Assembly (NCBI RefSeq): GCF_001659605.2 | Contig: NC_035172.2 | Span: forward strand, 30,245,342-30,309,341 | Reading direction: 5' to 3' | DNA: 64,000 bases | Source of the DNA: Manihot esculenta | Taxonomy: Eukaryota; Streptophyta; Magnoliopsida; Malpighiales; Euphorbiaceae | In this document: piece by piece, positions 35,567-48,351 of the stretch | How the letters are laid out: every line of letters begins with the position of its first letter | Position numbering within the stretch: the first letter of the stretch is position 1 | Position numbers and translations under genes: made by a program | Notes under the pieces: generated by a model | Told to the model about the DNA's origin: nothing | What the model saw: only the letters and a program-made list of their open reading frames with translations | Database searches by the model: none

Positions 35567-37885
35567 TGTAATACCCGGCTAGACTCTAGTATCGGAATTC
35601 CTACCGTCCGGTGGAATCTCGGATGTCGGAAGCCTCTAGTAGGGTAGAAACATATTTTCATAAAATGTTTTAAAGCATTTCATGGTTTTAAGTATGAAAA
35701 TTAAATGAGTTTTTGCATGAAAAGCCTTTGGAGGAAAACCCAGGTTCGGCCGCCGAAAGTCAAGTTCGGCCGCCGAACATGCATGCGTGCGGAGGCACTT
35801 TCGGCCCCCGAACGTGGTCTGGCCAGCCACTATAAAAGGGGCACTTAGCCGAAATGGGCGAGCTTTCTCCCATTTTCGGCCACAGCTAGCTTCCGACCTC
35901 CCTCTTCCCAATCTAGTGTTCTTCCTTCAAATCTCCTCCATTTTTCTTGAGTTTTCACCTCTCATTGAAGGTTTTGAACTTTTGAAACAAGTTTTGGAGC
36001 TTTGGGAACTCAGGAGCTCATTTTCGTGGATCTCCAAGTTTAGGTCGTCTCCCTCTCGATCTTCAAGAGGTAAGAGCCGATCTTAAGCTCCTTATATGTT
36101 TTAAGTAAGTTTTAAGTTGTTTTATGGGTAGAGATGCATGTTTAGGCTTGTTGATGAGTTTATGGGTTTTGATGTTTTGATGAACAATGTATGTTGTTTG
36201 TGTGTGTTTGAAGTGTTGTAGTTGGGGTATTTGATAGTTTGAGACCCCTAGGTGTGATGTATGGTGTTTATGCATGTTTTAGAACAAGTTTATGCATGAT
36301 TGGTGAGTTTGGAGGCAAAAATGCTTAAGGGAGCCAAGTTTCTGCCCTTTGGCAGAAACCAGGTTCGGCAGCCGAAGGGAGTTTCGGCCGCCGAACATGG
36401 CTTGGGAGGCAGCTTTAGGCTGCCGAAGCTTGCCCCCGAAAGTTGGAGTTTCGGCTCTGTCCGAGACTTTCGGCCGCCGAACATGCATGAGTTTCGCCTC
36501 TGTCTGGGAGTTTCGGCCGCCGAAGGTGCCGCCGAACCTGCCTGACTTTCGGCTCTGGAGGGACTTCCGGCCGCCGAAGGTGCCGCCGAAAGTGCCCTGT
36601 CCAGCCTTTTCTTGCATGTTTTCTAGGGGTGTTTTGAGGTGTTTTTAGGAGGTTTTTGGGGGTATGTTTAGAGTCTTGTTTATGTTTGTTTGGTACCTCA
36701 TCTAAGTCCACCTGTGTAGGTTCGGACCCGAGGAACCGAGACCCCCGGCAGTGAGATAGCTGCCTTTGAGTTGTTAAAGCTTCAGTCGTCAGGTGAGTGG
36801 AACAACCCCTTAAGTTTTAAAGTAAAGTAAATGAATAAATGAATGAATCATAAAGCATTGCCCATGCATCACTAATGCCATGCAATATTTCAGGATGTTT
36901 GCATTAGAATTCACGAATATGCTGCATTGCATAAATTGATGTTGATGTGGATGGTTGATTGGATGATCCATGGTCCTCGATATGTATGATGAGATATGGC
37001 ATGTTATGTATGAAAGTCCAGGTTGTACCCATTCTACGTCCCTGGCACAAAGAAAGAGAAAGTCCGGTTGTACCCATTCTACGTCCCGGCATATTGGAAT
37101 GTTATGTTATGATATGTAAGAGAAAGCCCGGTTGTACCCATTCTACGTCCCGGCACTTTGGAAAGGAAGAGGACTAATGGTGACAATACCATCCTTTATG
37201 TGGTTAGCTGTGATGTGTTGCATTTCATGAAAGCATGAAAAAAAAAAAAAGAAAAAGAAAAAGAAAAATTTAAATAATATGTTGAAATAAAATAAAATAA
37301 AATAAATAATAAATAATGAATAATAATAATAATAAAGGAAATAATAAAATCAATGTTTTTAGTTTCTGCTCATTGGGCTTTATAGCTCACCCCCTCTCCC
37401 CTAACCCCAGTCTTGCAGGTGCAGAGTAGATAGAGAAGTCAGCAGAGTAAGAGAAGTTTATGTAATAGCTTAGCTGTGGACATGGTTTGTTTGTAATGTA
37501 AAAGTATGATATGTAATGTAATGAAAGTTTTATAGTGTGCTTGACTAGAGTCTGTTGTATTCCCTGTACACATGGTCTTGTATGAGATATAATATTTTTA
37601 TGATGCCTATGTAACCCAAGCCTATGTTATGTTATGTTACCCCATTGGAGTATTTGATGAGGACTCCAATGAGAGGTTTATGTTATGTTTGTGCATGCAC
37701 AGGCTAGGCTTGGCAAAGAAATGTTTGAATGAAAGAAAAGTTTTAATTTTTTTTATGTATGTTGTTGACCATGTATGGGATTAAACAGGTTCACAGGATG
37801 TATGTTTGGCTTGCTACGGGTTCTGGCGGCCTTAAGCCGACCTGAATCCTAGCGCCGGTAGCGGTCCGGTTTCCGGGTCGTTATA
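35567..37885 (+). repeat. 5' LTR of G2
   Basis: Starts TGTAATACCCGG and ends GTCGTTATA, with the usual final CA changed to TA. It contains the GCC-type clusters, TATAAAA at 35831, the splice-like AAGAGGTAAGAG (36065) and CAGGTGAGTGG (36789), three copies of TACCCATTCTACGTC (37026, 37071, 37135) and an A-rich/AAAATAAAAT microsatellite at 37228-37340. It lacks 12 bp that its 3' partner has near 44144. Confidence 0.92.
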
Positions 37886-37888
37886 GAG

Positions 37889-37900
37889 TGGTATCAGAGC
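37889..37900 (+). promoter_or_regulatory. Primer-binding site of G2
   Basis: TGGTATCAGAGC three bases after the 5' LTR, identical to that of G1. Confidence 0.88.
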
Positions 37901-38134
37901 CCTAGGTTCATATGGTCGGACCTAGAGTGTCGGGCTCATAGATGTTATAGAAATTCAAGCACAATAGGAAATCATGTCCACTAGGATAGGATGTAGAGTC
38001 CTGTCTAGAATGAAAGTATGTATGCCATGAGATATGCTATGAATATGATGTGTATATGATGTGGGTTCATGTGTTTCCACATGAACCATTTGATGCTAAT
38101 GTTTTGTTATCTGTGCTGTTTTTCAGTAAACAGA

Positions 38135-41100
38135 ATGCGAGGAACTCGTCGATCGGCTAGATTGACTAGAGTACCACCGGAGGATGAGGGCACGAGCGCC
38201 CGTCCTCCAGCATTGCCAAGGGCAATGTCAAGTATGTCCAACAGGGACAGAGCAGTGGGAGACCCTAGAAGGTCTCTGGATCTGGGGAGAAACAGATCAG
38301 TAAGAGGAACGGTTCAAGGAGGCAGGTCAGTGGATGTGGGAGAAGAGATGGATGTGGACCAGAGGAGGGATGGTAGTCTTGGTGTGAGCATGCCAGAAGA
38401 GGGCATGGGTGAGTCTCAGGGAGGCACTCAGGCCTCGGGGTTTGTTCCACCACCCCAGTACCCACCTTTTTCACCATACCCCGGGTATTCGATGGGAAGT
38501 ACATCGGATTACCCCAGTTTTAATCCTTACCCTTCTCACATGCCATACCCACCTTTCCACCCACAGTATCCACAATACCCTATGTACCCACCTCAACCCT
38601 CCTATCCAGGCACAGCAAACCCTATCCCAGGGGATGTTGCACCACCACCACCAGCAGAACCCACAGTTCCAGAAACCCTAATACCTCAGCCTAGCTCATC
38701 TGGAGGGAGCAAAGTCAAGATGACTGACTACATAAAGTTGGGTGCTCCCCAGTTTGATACAGGTGATGATCCGTTTGTGTACCTGGAGAAGGTCAAAACA
38801 ATTACAGATGAGATAGGGGCGGATGACAGTAGAGCCATTCAGATGGCTGGTTTCACTCTGAAATGCAAGAAGGCACGAGAGTGGTTCAAGAACTATGTGA
38901 AACCAAGGGTGGACAGTCTGTCATGGGAGGAGTTTGCGAATGAGTTCGCAGGATGGGCTTTCCCTGACAGTTCCAGGGAGCTGAAGATGATTGAGTTTGA
39001 ACAGTTGAAGCAGACAGATGAGATGGGTGTCGATGAGTACACCGATAGATTCTTAGAGTTGTTGCCGTTTGCTGGGCAACATCTGGACACAGATCCGAAG
39101 AAGTCGAGGAGGTATATCATGAGGCTCAATTCCAGGTATTCCTCTTTGATTCAGTCAGCTGATAGAGAAAGTTTCCATGCCATTATAGACATGGCCAGGA
39201 GAATGGAGGCTAGTGCCGTAATAGAGGGAAAAGTCAAGCAGTCAGTGGCACAACCTTCTGGTTCCAAGACCCCAGGTGGGGGAAGGATTGACCCTTCATC
39301 CTTAAGTTCAGGCAGTAAGAGGTGGAATAGTACCACCAGGAAGACAAAGAAGAATAAGTTCTGGAGCAAGATCAAATCAGGTCTGGGATTAGGAGGTGGC
39401 TCAAGCTCTGGTGCTGATAACGCAGTTTGTGCGAGGTGTGGTAAGCTACACAGGGGGGTATGCCGGTTTGGGACGACAGCCTGCTACAGATGTGGGCAAG
39501 AGGGACACATGTCTTGGGAGTGTCCGAGAGCAGTTCCTACGGCACAGCCCCAGCAGACAGCTTCGGGTAGTGTGGCACAGCCAGCAGCTTCAGCCGCGAC
39601 ACAGGCTAGTGGCAGAGGCCAAGGGAGAGGGTCAGCCTCTTCTTCAACAGGTTACAGAGGGGAAGGTCCGTCAGCTCCAGCACGGATCTTCACGATGACG
39701 CAGCAAGAGGCGAATGCATCCAACACCGTGGTGTCAGGTAATATCATCATTGGTTGTTCAGATGTTTATGCCTTAATGGACCCGGGTGCATCCCATTCTT
39801 TTGTTTCTCCGAGAGCGGTCAAGAGGTTGGGTTTGATGGTCTCTGGGTTAGAGTGTCCCCTATGGGTCAGTGGACCCAAGTGTGACCCGTCAGTGGCAGA
39901 GTCAGTCTGCCAGTACAGTCCAGTTTTCATAGAGGGAAGATGCCTATCCGCCGACCTAGTGGTTCTAGACTTGACAGATTTTGACATCATTCTAGGGATG
40001 GATTGGCTATCTACCCATGGTGCTACCTTGGATTGCAGAGACAAGGTAGTTAAGTTCAGATGTCAGGATGGGTCAGAGGTTGTCTTTAGAGGAGACAGGG
40101 GGAGTACACCTAGAGGTTTGATATCAGCCCTACAGGCTCGTAGGCTGCTCAGGAGGGGTTGTCAGGGTTATCTAGCTCATGTGAGAGAGCTAGACAGAGA
40201 TGTCAGAGAGCCCGCCTCGGTGCCTGTGGTTAGAGAGTTCTTAGATGTTTTCCCAGACGAGCTGCCAGGTTTACCGCCTCCTAGGGAGATAGAGTTCGAG
40301 ATAGAATTGATGCCAGGAACCAGACCGATCTCTATCCCTCCCTACAGGATGGTGCCAGCAGAGCTGAAGGAGCTTAAGGAACAGTTACAAGAGCTGGTAG
40401 ATAAGGGTTTCATCCGACCGAGTACCTCACCTTGGGGTGCTCCAGTGTTGTTCGTGAAAAAGAAGGATGGATCCCTCAGAATTTGTATCGACTACAGACA
40501 GTTGAATAAGGTCACTACCAAGAACAAGTACCCGTTGCCTAGGATCGATGATCTATTCGACCAGCTAGCAGGAGCAGGTTGTTTCTCCAAGATAGATCTG
40601 AGATCTGGGTATCATCAGCTGAGGATCAGAGATGAAGACGTGCTGAAGACAGCTTTCAGGACCAGATATGGGCACTATGAGTTCCTAGTGATGCCGTTCG
40701 GGTTAACAAACGCCCCTGCAGCATTCATGGATCTCATGAACAGAGTATTTAGCCAGTACCTGGATCACTTCGTTATTGTCTTCATAGATGATATCTTAGT
40801 GTATTCCAGGAATGCAGAAGAGCATGCCCATCATCTGCGGTTGGTCTTGCAGACTTTGAGGGAACATGGCTTGTATGCCAAGTTCTCTAAATGTGAGTTC
40901 TGGCTGAGGAGCATTTCGTTCTTGGGGCATGTGGTGTTAGAGAATGGGATTGAGATGGACCCCAAGAAGACGGAAACTGTGGCTAACTGGCCTAGACCCA
41001 CTTCAGTGACAGAGATTAGAAGTTTCTTGGGTTTGGCAGGTTACTACAGGAGGTTCGTTCAGGACTTCTCAAAGATAGCAGCTCCTCTGACCAGGTTAAC

Positions 41101-43123
41101 CAGGAAGAATCAGAAGTTTCTGTGGACCGACCAGTGCGAAGAGAGTTTTGAAGAGCTTAAGAAGAGGTTGACTTCAGCACCAGTTTTAGCTCTGCCATCA
41201 GGTGATGAGGACTTTACGGTTTTTTGTGATGCGTCCCGTGTGGGACTGGGTTGTGTGCTGATGCAGAATGAGAGGGTGATTGCTTATGCTTCTAGGCAGC
41301 TGAAGAAGCATGAGTTGAATTACCCCACACATGACCTTGAGATGGCAGCAGTAATCTTTGCACTCAAGATGTGGAGGCACTACCTCTATGGGGTAAAATG
41401 TGAGATCTTTACAGATCATAAGAGCCTGCAGTACATCCTGAGTCAGAGAGATTTAAACTTGAGACAGAGGAGATGGGTGGAGCTGCTGAGTGACTATGAT
41501 TGCAAGATTCAGTATCATCCGGGTAAGGCGAATGTCGTGGCAGACGCCCTAAGCCGGAAGTCACTAGGCAGTTTATCCCATATATCGGCAGAGAGGAGGC
41601 CAGTGGTGAAGGAGTTCTACAAGCTTATTGAGGAAGGTCTACAGATGGAGTTGTCTGGTACAGGTGCCTTGGTGGCCCAGATGAGAGTAGCACCCGTGTT
41701 TCTGGAGCAGGTGGCTCAGAAACAGCATGAGGACCCGGAGTTAGTGAAGATTGCCAGGACTGTTCAGTCAGGCAATGGTAGTGAGTTCAGATTCGACAGT
41801 AAGGGGATCCTCCGCTATGGGAGTCGATTATGTGTACCAGATGACATAGGGCTAAAAGGAGACATTATGAGAGAGGCTCATAATGCAAGATACAGCATTC
41901 ACCCCGGAGCCACCAAGATGTATCAAGATTTGAAGAAAGTTTATTGGTGGCCAGTGATGAAGAAAGAAGTGGCACAGTTCGTGTCAGCCTGCGAAGTGTG
42001 TCAGAGGGTGAAGCTGGAACATCAGAAGCCGGCTGGAATGCTTAACCCGCTACCTATTCCAGAATGGAAATGGGAAAATATAGCTATGGACTTCGTAGTA
42101 GGGTTACCGGCGACGTCCAACAGAGTGGACTCCATATGGGTGATAGTGGACAGACTCACCAAATCTGCTCACTTCATTCCTGTCAGGAGTGGCTACTCTG
42201 TGGACAAGTTGGCGCAGGTATATGTGGATGAGATCGTCAGGCTGCATGGGGTTCCTGTTTCTATAGTGTCAGATAGAGGGCCCCAGTTCACCTCCAGGTT
42301 TTGGCGGAGTCTGCAGAATGCCATGGGTACTAGGTTGGATTTCAGTACTGCCTTCCACCCCCAGACTGATGGACAGTCAGAAAGGACCATCCAGACTATA
42401 GAGGATATGCTCAGGATGTGTGTGCTGGACTTTGGCGGTTCTTGGAGGCAGCATCTACCTTTGGTGGAGTTTGCCTACAATAACAGCCATCATGCTAGCA
42501 TCGGGATGGCTCCATATGAAGCTTTGTACGGAAGGAAATGCAGATCACCTGTTTGCTGGGAGGAAGTTGGAGAAAAGGCCTTAGCAGGGCCTGAGCTAGT
42601 AGAGATCACCAGCAGGGTAGTACCCATAATCAGAGAGAGAATCAAGACTGCTGCAAGCAGACAAAAGAGTTATGCAGACGTCCGCAGGAGACAGTTAGAG
42701 TTTCAGGAGGGGGATTTGGTATTGCTCAAGGTGTCTCCAATGAAGGGAGTGGTTCGCTTCGGGAAGAAAGGTAAACTAGCCCCACGATACATCGGACCCT
42801 TTGAAATCTTGCAAAAGATTGGGAATGTGTCGTACAAGCTGGATTTACTTGCTTCAATGGCAAGAATCCATCCGGTTTTCCATGTTTCGATGTTGAGGAA
42901 GTTTGTGTCAGATCCGAGCAAGGTTCTTAGTGAGCCTGATGTGGAGGTCCAAGAGGATCTCACCTATGTTGAACAGCCAGTACGGATCATAGACACCCAG
43001 ATCAGAAAGTTAAGAAACAAGGAAATCCCGATGGTGAAAGTCCTGTGGAACCACCACAACTTGGAAGAGTGCACTTGGGAGACACGGGAGTCTATGCTCC
43101 AGCAGTACCCTCATCTCTTTTAA
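38135..43123 (+). CDS. G2 Gag-Pol polyprotein, uninterrupted but with altered protease motif
   Basis: A single 1662-residue frame with the same domain order as G1: Gag, CxxCxxxHxxxC motif, CCHC knuckle from C450, protease, RT ([10 protein letters not shown]885-D886), RNase H, integrase and chromodomain-like end. The protease active site reads DPGAS (D549, P550) instead of DSGAS in G1. The Ser/Thr after the catalytic Asp is nearly invariant in this family, so this protease is probably impaired (inference). Gag is much more diverged from G1 than Pol is. The start at MRGTRRS follows a TTTTTCAG acceptor-like site; an in-frame ATG also exists at 38069. Confidence 0.9.
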   Translation: MRGTRRSARLTRVPPEDEGTSARPPALPRAMSSMSNRDRAVGDPRRSLDLGRNRSVRGTVQGGRSVDVGEEMDVDQRRDGSLGVSMPEEGMGESQGGTQASGFVPPPQYPPFSPYPGYSMGSTSDYPSFNPYPSHMPYPPFHPQYPQYPMYPPQPSYPGTANPIPGDVAPPPPAEPTVPETLIPQPSSSGGSKVKMTDYIKLGAPQFDTGDDPFVYLEKVKTITDEIGADDSRAIQMAGFTLKCKKAREWFKNYVKPRVDSLSWEEFANEFAGWAFPDSSRELKMIEFEQLKQTDEMGVDEYTDRFLELLPFAGQHLDTDPKKSRRYIMRLNSRYSSLIQSADRESFHAIIDMARRMEASAVIEGKVKQSVAQPSGSKTPGGGRIDPSSLSSGSKRWNSTTRKTKKNKFWSKIKSGLGLGGGSSSGADNAVCARCGKLHRGVCRFGTTACYRCGQEGHMSWECPRAVPTAQPQQTASGSVAQPAASAATQASGRGQGRGSASSSTGYRGEGPSAPARIFTMTQQEANASNTVVSGNIIIGCSDVYALMDPGASHSFVSPRAVKRLGLMVSGLECPLWVSGPKCDPSVAESVCQYSPVFIEGRCLSADLVVLDLTDFDIILGMDWLSTHGATLDCRDKVVKFRCQDGSEVVFRGDRGSTPRGLISALQARRLLRRGCQGYLAHVRELDRDVREPASVPVVREFLDVFPDELPGLPPPREIEFEIELMPGTRPISIPPYRMVPAELKELKEQLQELVDKGFIRPSTSPWGAPVLFVKKKDGSLRICIDYRQLNKVTTKNKYPLPRIDDLFDQLAGAGCFSKIDLRSGYHQLRIRDEDVLKTAFRTRYGHYEFLVMPFGLTNAPAAFMDLMNRVFSQYLDHFVIVFIDDILVYSRNAEEHAHHLRLVLQTLREHGLYAKFSKCEFWLRSISFLGHVVLENGIEMDPKKTETVANWPRPTSVTEIRSFLGLAGYYRRFVQDFSKIAAPLTRLTRKNQKFLWTDQCEESFEELKKRLTSAPVLALPSGDEDFTVFCDASRVGLGCVLMQNERVIAYASRQLKKHELNYPTHDLEMAAVIFALKMWRHYLYGVKCEIFTDHKSLQYILSQRDLNLRQRRWVELLSDYDCKIQYHPGKANVVADALSRKSLGSLSHISAERRPVVKEFYKLIEEGLQMELSGTGALVAQMRVAPVFLEQVAQKQHEDPELVKIARTVQSGNGSEFRFDSKGILRYGSRLCVPDDIGLKGDIMREAHNARYSIHPGATKMYQDLKKVYWWPVMKKEVAQFVSACEVCQRVKLEHQKPAGMLNPLPIPEWKWENIAMDFVVGLPATSNRVDSIWVIVDRLTKSAHFIPVRSGYSVDKLAQVYVDEIVRLHGVPVSIVSDRGPQFTSRFWRSLQNAMGTRLDFSTAFHPQTDGQSERTIQTIEDMLRMCVLDFGGSWRQHLPLVEFAYNNSHHASIGMAPYEALYGRKCRSPVCWEEVGEKALAGPELVEITSRVVPIIRERIKTAASRQKSYADVRRRQLEFQEGDLVLLKVSPMKGVVRFGKKGKLAPRYIGPFEILQKIGNVSYKLDLLASMARIHPVFHVSMLRKFVSDPSKVLSEPDVEVQEDLTYVEQPVRIIDTQIRKLRNKEIPMVKVLWNHHNLEECTWETRESMLQQYPHLF

Positions 43124-43193
43124 GGTTAGATCCCTATGTGTTGATGTGCTATGTATGTATGCTATATGTTTGCCATGTTATGTGTTGTTTGGT

Positions 43194-43230
43194 GAACATT
43201 CGGGGACGAATGTTCTTAAGGGGGGAAGAA
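43194..43230 (+). promoter_or_regulatory. Hairpin and polypurine tract of G2
   Basis: Same 9-bp stem with GGGA loop as in G1, then AAGGGGGGAAGAA touching the 3' LTR at 43231. Confidence 0.85.
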
Positions 43231-44172
43231 TGTAATACCCGGCTAGACTCTGGTATCGGAATTCCTACCGTCCGGTGGAATCTCGGATGTCGGAAGCCTC
43301 TAGTAGGGTAGAAACATGTTTTCATAAAATGTTTTAAAGCATTTCATGGTTTTAAGTATGAAAATTAAATGAGTTTTTGCATGAAAAGCCTTTGGAGGAA
43401 AACCCAGGTTCGGCCGCCGAAAGTCAAGTTCGGCCGCCGAACATGCATGCGTGCGGAGGCACTTTCGGCCCCCGAACGTGGTCTGGCCAGCCACTATAAA
43501 AGGGGCACTTAGCCGAAATGGGCGAGCTTTCTCCCATTTTCGGCCACAGCTAGCTTCCGACCTCCCTCTTCCCAATCTAGTGTTCTTCCTTCAAATCTCC
43601 TCCATTTTTCTTGAGTTTTCACCTCTCATTGAAGGTTTTGAACTTTTGAAACAAGTTTTGGAGCTTTGGGAACTCAGGAGCTCATTTTCATGGATCTCCA
43701 AGTTTAGGTCGTCTCCCTCTCGATCTTCAAGAGGTAAGAGCCGATCTTAAGCTCCTTATATGTTTTAAGTAAGTTTTAAGTTGTTTTATGGGTAGAGATG
43801 CATGTTTAGGCTTGTTGATGAGTTTATGGGTTTTGATGTTTTGATGAACAATGTATGTTGTTTGTGTGTGTTTGAAGTGTTGTAGTTGGGGTATTTGATA
43901 GTTTGAGACCCCTAGGTGTGATGTATGGTGTTTATGCATGTTTTAGAACAAGTTTATGCATGATTGGTGAGTTTGGAGGCAAAAATGCTTAAGGGAGCCA
44001 AGTTTCTGCCCTTTGGCAGAAACCAGGTTCGGCAGCCGAAGGGAGTTTCGGCCGCCGAACATGGCTTGGGAGGCAGCTTTAGGCTGCCGAAGCTTGCCCC
44101 CGAAAGTTGGAGTTTCGGCTCTGTCCGAGACTTTCGGCCGCCGAAGGTGCCGCCGAACATGCATGAGTTTCG
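43231..44172 (+). repeat. 3' LTR of G2, left part
   Basis: Homologous to 35567 onward. It stops at TTTCG (44168-44172), the target duplication of G3. Confidence 0.93.
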
Positions 44173-46949
44173 TGTAACAGCCCGAAAACCGGTACCCCTC
44201 TGTAGCGGCTCCGACCTGCTCGGCGCTAGGATTCAGATCGGCTTAAGGCCGCCGGAACCCGTAGCAAGCCTCTAAACATCCTGAAACTCTAGGTAGAATC
44301 CCGTGCATGATCAAACCTTTCATAAAACTTAAACTTTGGTCTCATAAAAACCTTTAAACTTGTTTTTCCTTACCTCAGCTTGACCTATGCATGAAAACAT
44401 AGAACCTCATACCAAATGGGTCATCAAGCTTGCTTTAAAACATATCCGCTTTGGGTCAAGGGATTGGAACCCTTTCTTCCCTCACGGGCCATTCAAAACT
44501 CATAACATTTAGAACATTTTCTCAAGATCATGCATAACAAAAAGGGATTAACCAACACTCAAGGCAAAGCACAATTCTATACATCTCATGCTACAACACA
44601 TGGTATATCTATACTTTTCTTAACTTGGCTCTATCTCTTTATAACATTACTCTTTCTACTCATTCATATGCTCACAACATGTCCATACATCGTCATCATC
44701 ATCATCATGTCCACAACTAAACTATACAAGCATACAAAGCATTCATAGCATTACATAACATATCATCTCTTTAGCAACTTACATCACATACTATCTCCAC
44801 AAACATATACATACAAGCATCTCTTATACATAAACATAAACAAAACAAGCTAAGCTATTACAACCAAACATGGCAACCCATGCTTGAACCTCTTCTATCC
44901 CATAGCTTACTCTGACTGAACTCTGGCTTGACATACTCTGGCTTACTTACTCTGGCCTACTTACTCTGGCCCTGCAAAACTGGGGGTAAGGGAATGGGGT
45001 GAGCTACAAGAGCCCAGTGAGTAGAAACAGAGAAAAACATTTGATTTAGTTCCTCCATTTTTAGGTATATTATTATTCATTTTATTGTTCCACCCTTTTT
45101 ATGTATTTTATTATAAAGACATTTTATATTCAACTCAAATATTCTTCTTATTCATGCATTCATGAGATGCGTCATAACACAATTATATCACAACAAACAT
45201 CTCACCCCCGCTTGAGTTCATGCTAGCAAATCTCTTCCTCTTGCGGGTGATTTTAGAGGGTTCACGTAACGTCCTTCCCCTCAGGGTTAGACATGACCCC
45301 AACATTCCCTCTGTCAAAACTTGGCCCCGAAGGAGCTCTCATGGGGCTTTCCTACATGTACTCGCCCGATTGACAAAGACTCATTGACAGACTTGCGGGC
45401 TATTGAGGTCGCCTTGGTCCACCCATCACATCATATACATAGCACATTATGCAATGCATCACCTTCGTGAAACTAGTGCAATCATCCTATTACATATAAA
45501 CATGGTGCATGGACATGGTGAACTAGTGCAAACATCCTATTACATAACATGATGTATGAGTATGCTTTAGGCATTAGATTTCTTAAAATAAAACATTAAG
45601 TTTAGTTCTACTCACCTGAAGCCACTGCTCAACAAACTCAGGGTCAACTAGCACTGAAGCTAGACACCTCTCCTCAGGTCCAATCCTACACAGATGGACT
45701 CACATGAGGTACTAAACACATTCTAACAACTCATAAGAAACTCCCCAAAAACCCTTCTAAACATCACTTAAACATGCATGGAAAACAACCATGAAAAGGC
45801 TGGACAGGCACTTTCGGCGGCACCTTCGGCGGCCGGAAGTCTCCTCCAGAGACGAAACTCGGGTAGGTTCGGCGGCACCTTCGGCGGCCGAACCCTCTCT
45901 CCAGAGACGAAAGTCAGGTACTTTCGGCGGCCGAACATTTCCTTCGGCGGCCGAAAGTCTGCTTTCAAGCCACAACTCAACTTTCGAGGGCAAGGTTAGG
46001 CGGCCAAACCATGCATCCAAAGGCACGTTCGGCGGCCGAAACCTCCTTCGGCGGCCGAACCTGAGTTCATCAGAACTCAGCCTTTGCACACCAGCCTCCA
46101 AAACCTTCCAAAACAACCCCAAACCTCACATACTCTCTCCCAAGCATGCATACACACTCCCACAAGCAAAGAGAGCTAAGAAACTAACTTAAACTCCTCA
46201 ACACAACATCACATAACATACATTGGGCATAAAACCCACAAAAGCCTAAACATGCATATCTACCCATTCCAACATAAAACCTTCATAAAACTTACTTAAA
46301 ACTTCATGAAAACTCAAGGGAAACCAAGATCTACACTTACCTCTTGAAGATCGAGGGTTGGTGCGATCCCTAACTCGGAGGTGTGGAGAATCCAAGCTCC
46401 AAAAGCTCCAAGCTCCCAAAACTTCTATTTTTGCTTCAAAACTTCAAACCAAGGGTAGATCTTATGAAAACTTGAAGGATTTTGAAGAGAAGACACACAA
46501 GCAACCAAGGGAGGGCTGAAACTCACCTGAGTTCGAGAATGGGGAGAAAACTCACCCATTTCCGATCTGAGGGCCCTTTATAGGTGGCCTGGTCGAAGAC
46601 CTTCGGCAGCCTAACGTGCCCCCTAAACTCATGCATGTTCGGCGGCCGAACCTCACTTTCGGCGGCCGAACCTTGGCTCGTTTAAACAAGACTTTCGGAG
46701 GCCAAAGGCGCTCCCGAAGCCTTCACATGTTCGGCGGCCGAACTTCACTTTCGGCGGCCGAACCTGGCAAATGCCTCCTTGGTCTTTCTCTTCAAAAACT
46801 CAACTCTTTTCTTTTTAAAACCATAAAACACTTAAAAACATTTTAGAAAACCTTTCCTTTACCCTTGCTCTACCCCCCAAAGAGGATCCGACACCCGAGA
46901 TTCCACCGGACGGTAGGAATTCCGATGTCTGAACGAGCGGGGTCTTACA
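44173..46949 (-). mobile_element. Solo LTR G3 of a diverged Gypsy subfamily, reverse orientation
   Basis: A 2777-bp LTR read on the minus strand. Its start (complement TGTAAGACCCCGCTCG) is at 46949 and its end (complement GGTTTTCGGGCTGTTACA) is at 44173. TTTCG flanks both sides (44168-44172, 46950-46954). No primer-binding site, coding region or second LTR is present, so it is a solo LTR. It carries TTCGGCGGCCGAA motifs (the complement form), a TATA box near 46580, and GT-donor-like signals near 46339 and 45613 in the same relative places as G1 and G2. Most of its body is far from G1/G2 in sequence. Confidence 0.93.
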
Positions 46950-48351
46950 TTTCGCCTCTGTCTGGGAGTTTCGGTCGCCGAAGGTGCCGCCGAACCTGCC
47001 TGACTTTCGGCTCTGGAGGGACTTCCGGCCGCCGAAGGTGCCGCCGAAAGTGCCCTGTTCAGCCTTTTCTTGCATGTTTTCTAGGGGTGTTTTGAGGTGT
47101 TTTTAGGAGGTTTTTGGGGGTATGTTTAGAGTCTTGTTTATGTTTGTTTGGTACCTCATCTAAGTCCACCTGTGTAGGTTCGGACCCGAGGAACCGAGAC
47201 CCCCGGCAGTGAGATAGCTGCCTTTGAGTTGTTAAAGCTTCAGTCGTCAGGTGAGTGGAACAACCCCTTAAGTTTTAAAGTAAAGTAAATGAATAAATGA
47301 ATGAATCATAAAGCATTGCCCATGCATCACTAATGCCATGCAATATTTCAGGATGTTTGCATTAGAATTCACGAATATGCTGCATTGCATAAATTGATGT
47401 TGATGTGGATGGTTGATTGGATGATCCATGGTCCTCGATATGTATGATGAGATATGGCATGTTATGTATGAAAGTCCAGGTTGTACCCATTCTACGTCCC
47501 TGGCACAAAGAAAGAGAAAGTCCGGTTGTACCCATTCTACGTCCCGGCATATTGGAATGTTATGTTATGATATGTAAGAGAAAGCCCGGTTGTACCCATT
47601 CTACGTCCCGACACTTTGGAAAGGAAGAGGACTAATGGTGACAATACCATCCTTTATGTGATTAGCTGTGATGTGTTGCATTTCATGAAAGCATGAAAAA
47701 AAAAAAAAAAGAAAAAGAAAAAGAAAAAGAAAAAGTTAAATAATATGTTGAAATAAAATAAAATAAAATAAATAATAAATAATGAATAATAATAATAATA
47801 AAGGAAATAATAAAATCAATGTTTTTAGTTTCTGCTCATTGGGCTTTATAGCTCACCCCCTCTCCCCTAACCCCAGTCTTGCAGGTGCAGAGTAGATAGA
47901 GAAGTCAGCAGAGTAAGAGAAGTTTATGTAATAGCTTAGCTGTGGACATGGTTTGTTTGTAATGTAAAAGTATGATATGTAATGTAATGAAAGTTTAATA
48001 GTGTGCTTGACTAGAGTCTGTTGTATTCCCTGTACACATGGTCTTGTATGAGATATAATATTTTTATGATGCCTATGTAACCCAAGCCTATGTTATGTTA
48101 TGTTACCCCATTGGAGTATTTGATGAGGACTCCAATGAGAGGTTTATGTTATGTTTGTGCATGCACAGGCTAGGCTTGGCAAAGAAATGTTTGAATGAAA
48201 GAAAAGTTTTAATTTTTTTTATGTATGTTGTTGACCATGTATGGGATTAAACAGGTTCACAGGATGTATGTTTGGCTTGCTACGGGTTCTGGCGGCCTTA
48301 AGCCGACCTGAATCCTAGCGCCGGTAGCGGTCCGGTTTTCGGGTCGTTACA
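46950..48351 (+). repeat. 3' LTR of G2, right part
   Basis: Resumes at TTTCGCCTCTG, matching 36491 onward, and ends GGGTCGTTACA at 48351, followed by the AGAGG target duplication. It includes the triple TACCCATTCTACGTC repeat and the A-rich microsatellite (47695-47810). Confidence 0.93.

Larger units (their letters stand above)
35567..48351 (+). mobile_element. Ty3/Gypsy chromovirus G2, nested in the G1 3' LTR
   Basis: Target duplication AGAGG at 35562-35566 and 48352-48356. Parts are the 5' LTR (35567-37885), internal region (37886-43230) and a 3' LTR split by G3 (43231-44172 and 46955-48351). Same orientation and family as G1, but LTRs and Gag are clearly diverged from G1. The two G2 LTRs differ at about 10 positions by eye (about 0.4%) plus small indels, so it inserted after G1. 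Confidence 0.93.

Noticed and set aside
44173..46949. DNA transposon with inverted ends
   Set aside because: Ends match the Gypsy LTR termini (TG..CA, GGTAGGAATTCC-type start) and the 5-bp duplication fits LTR integration; it is a solo LTR.
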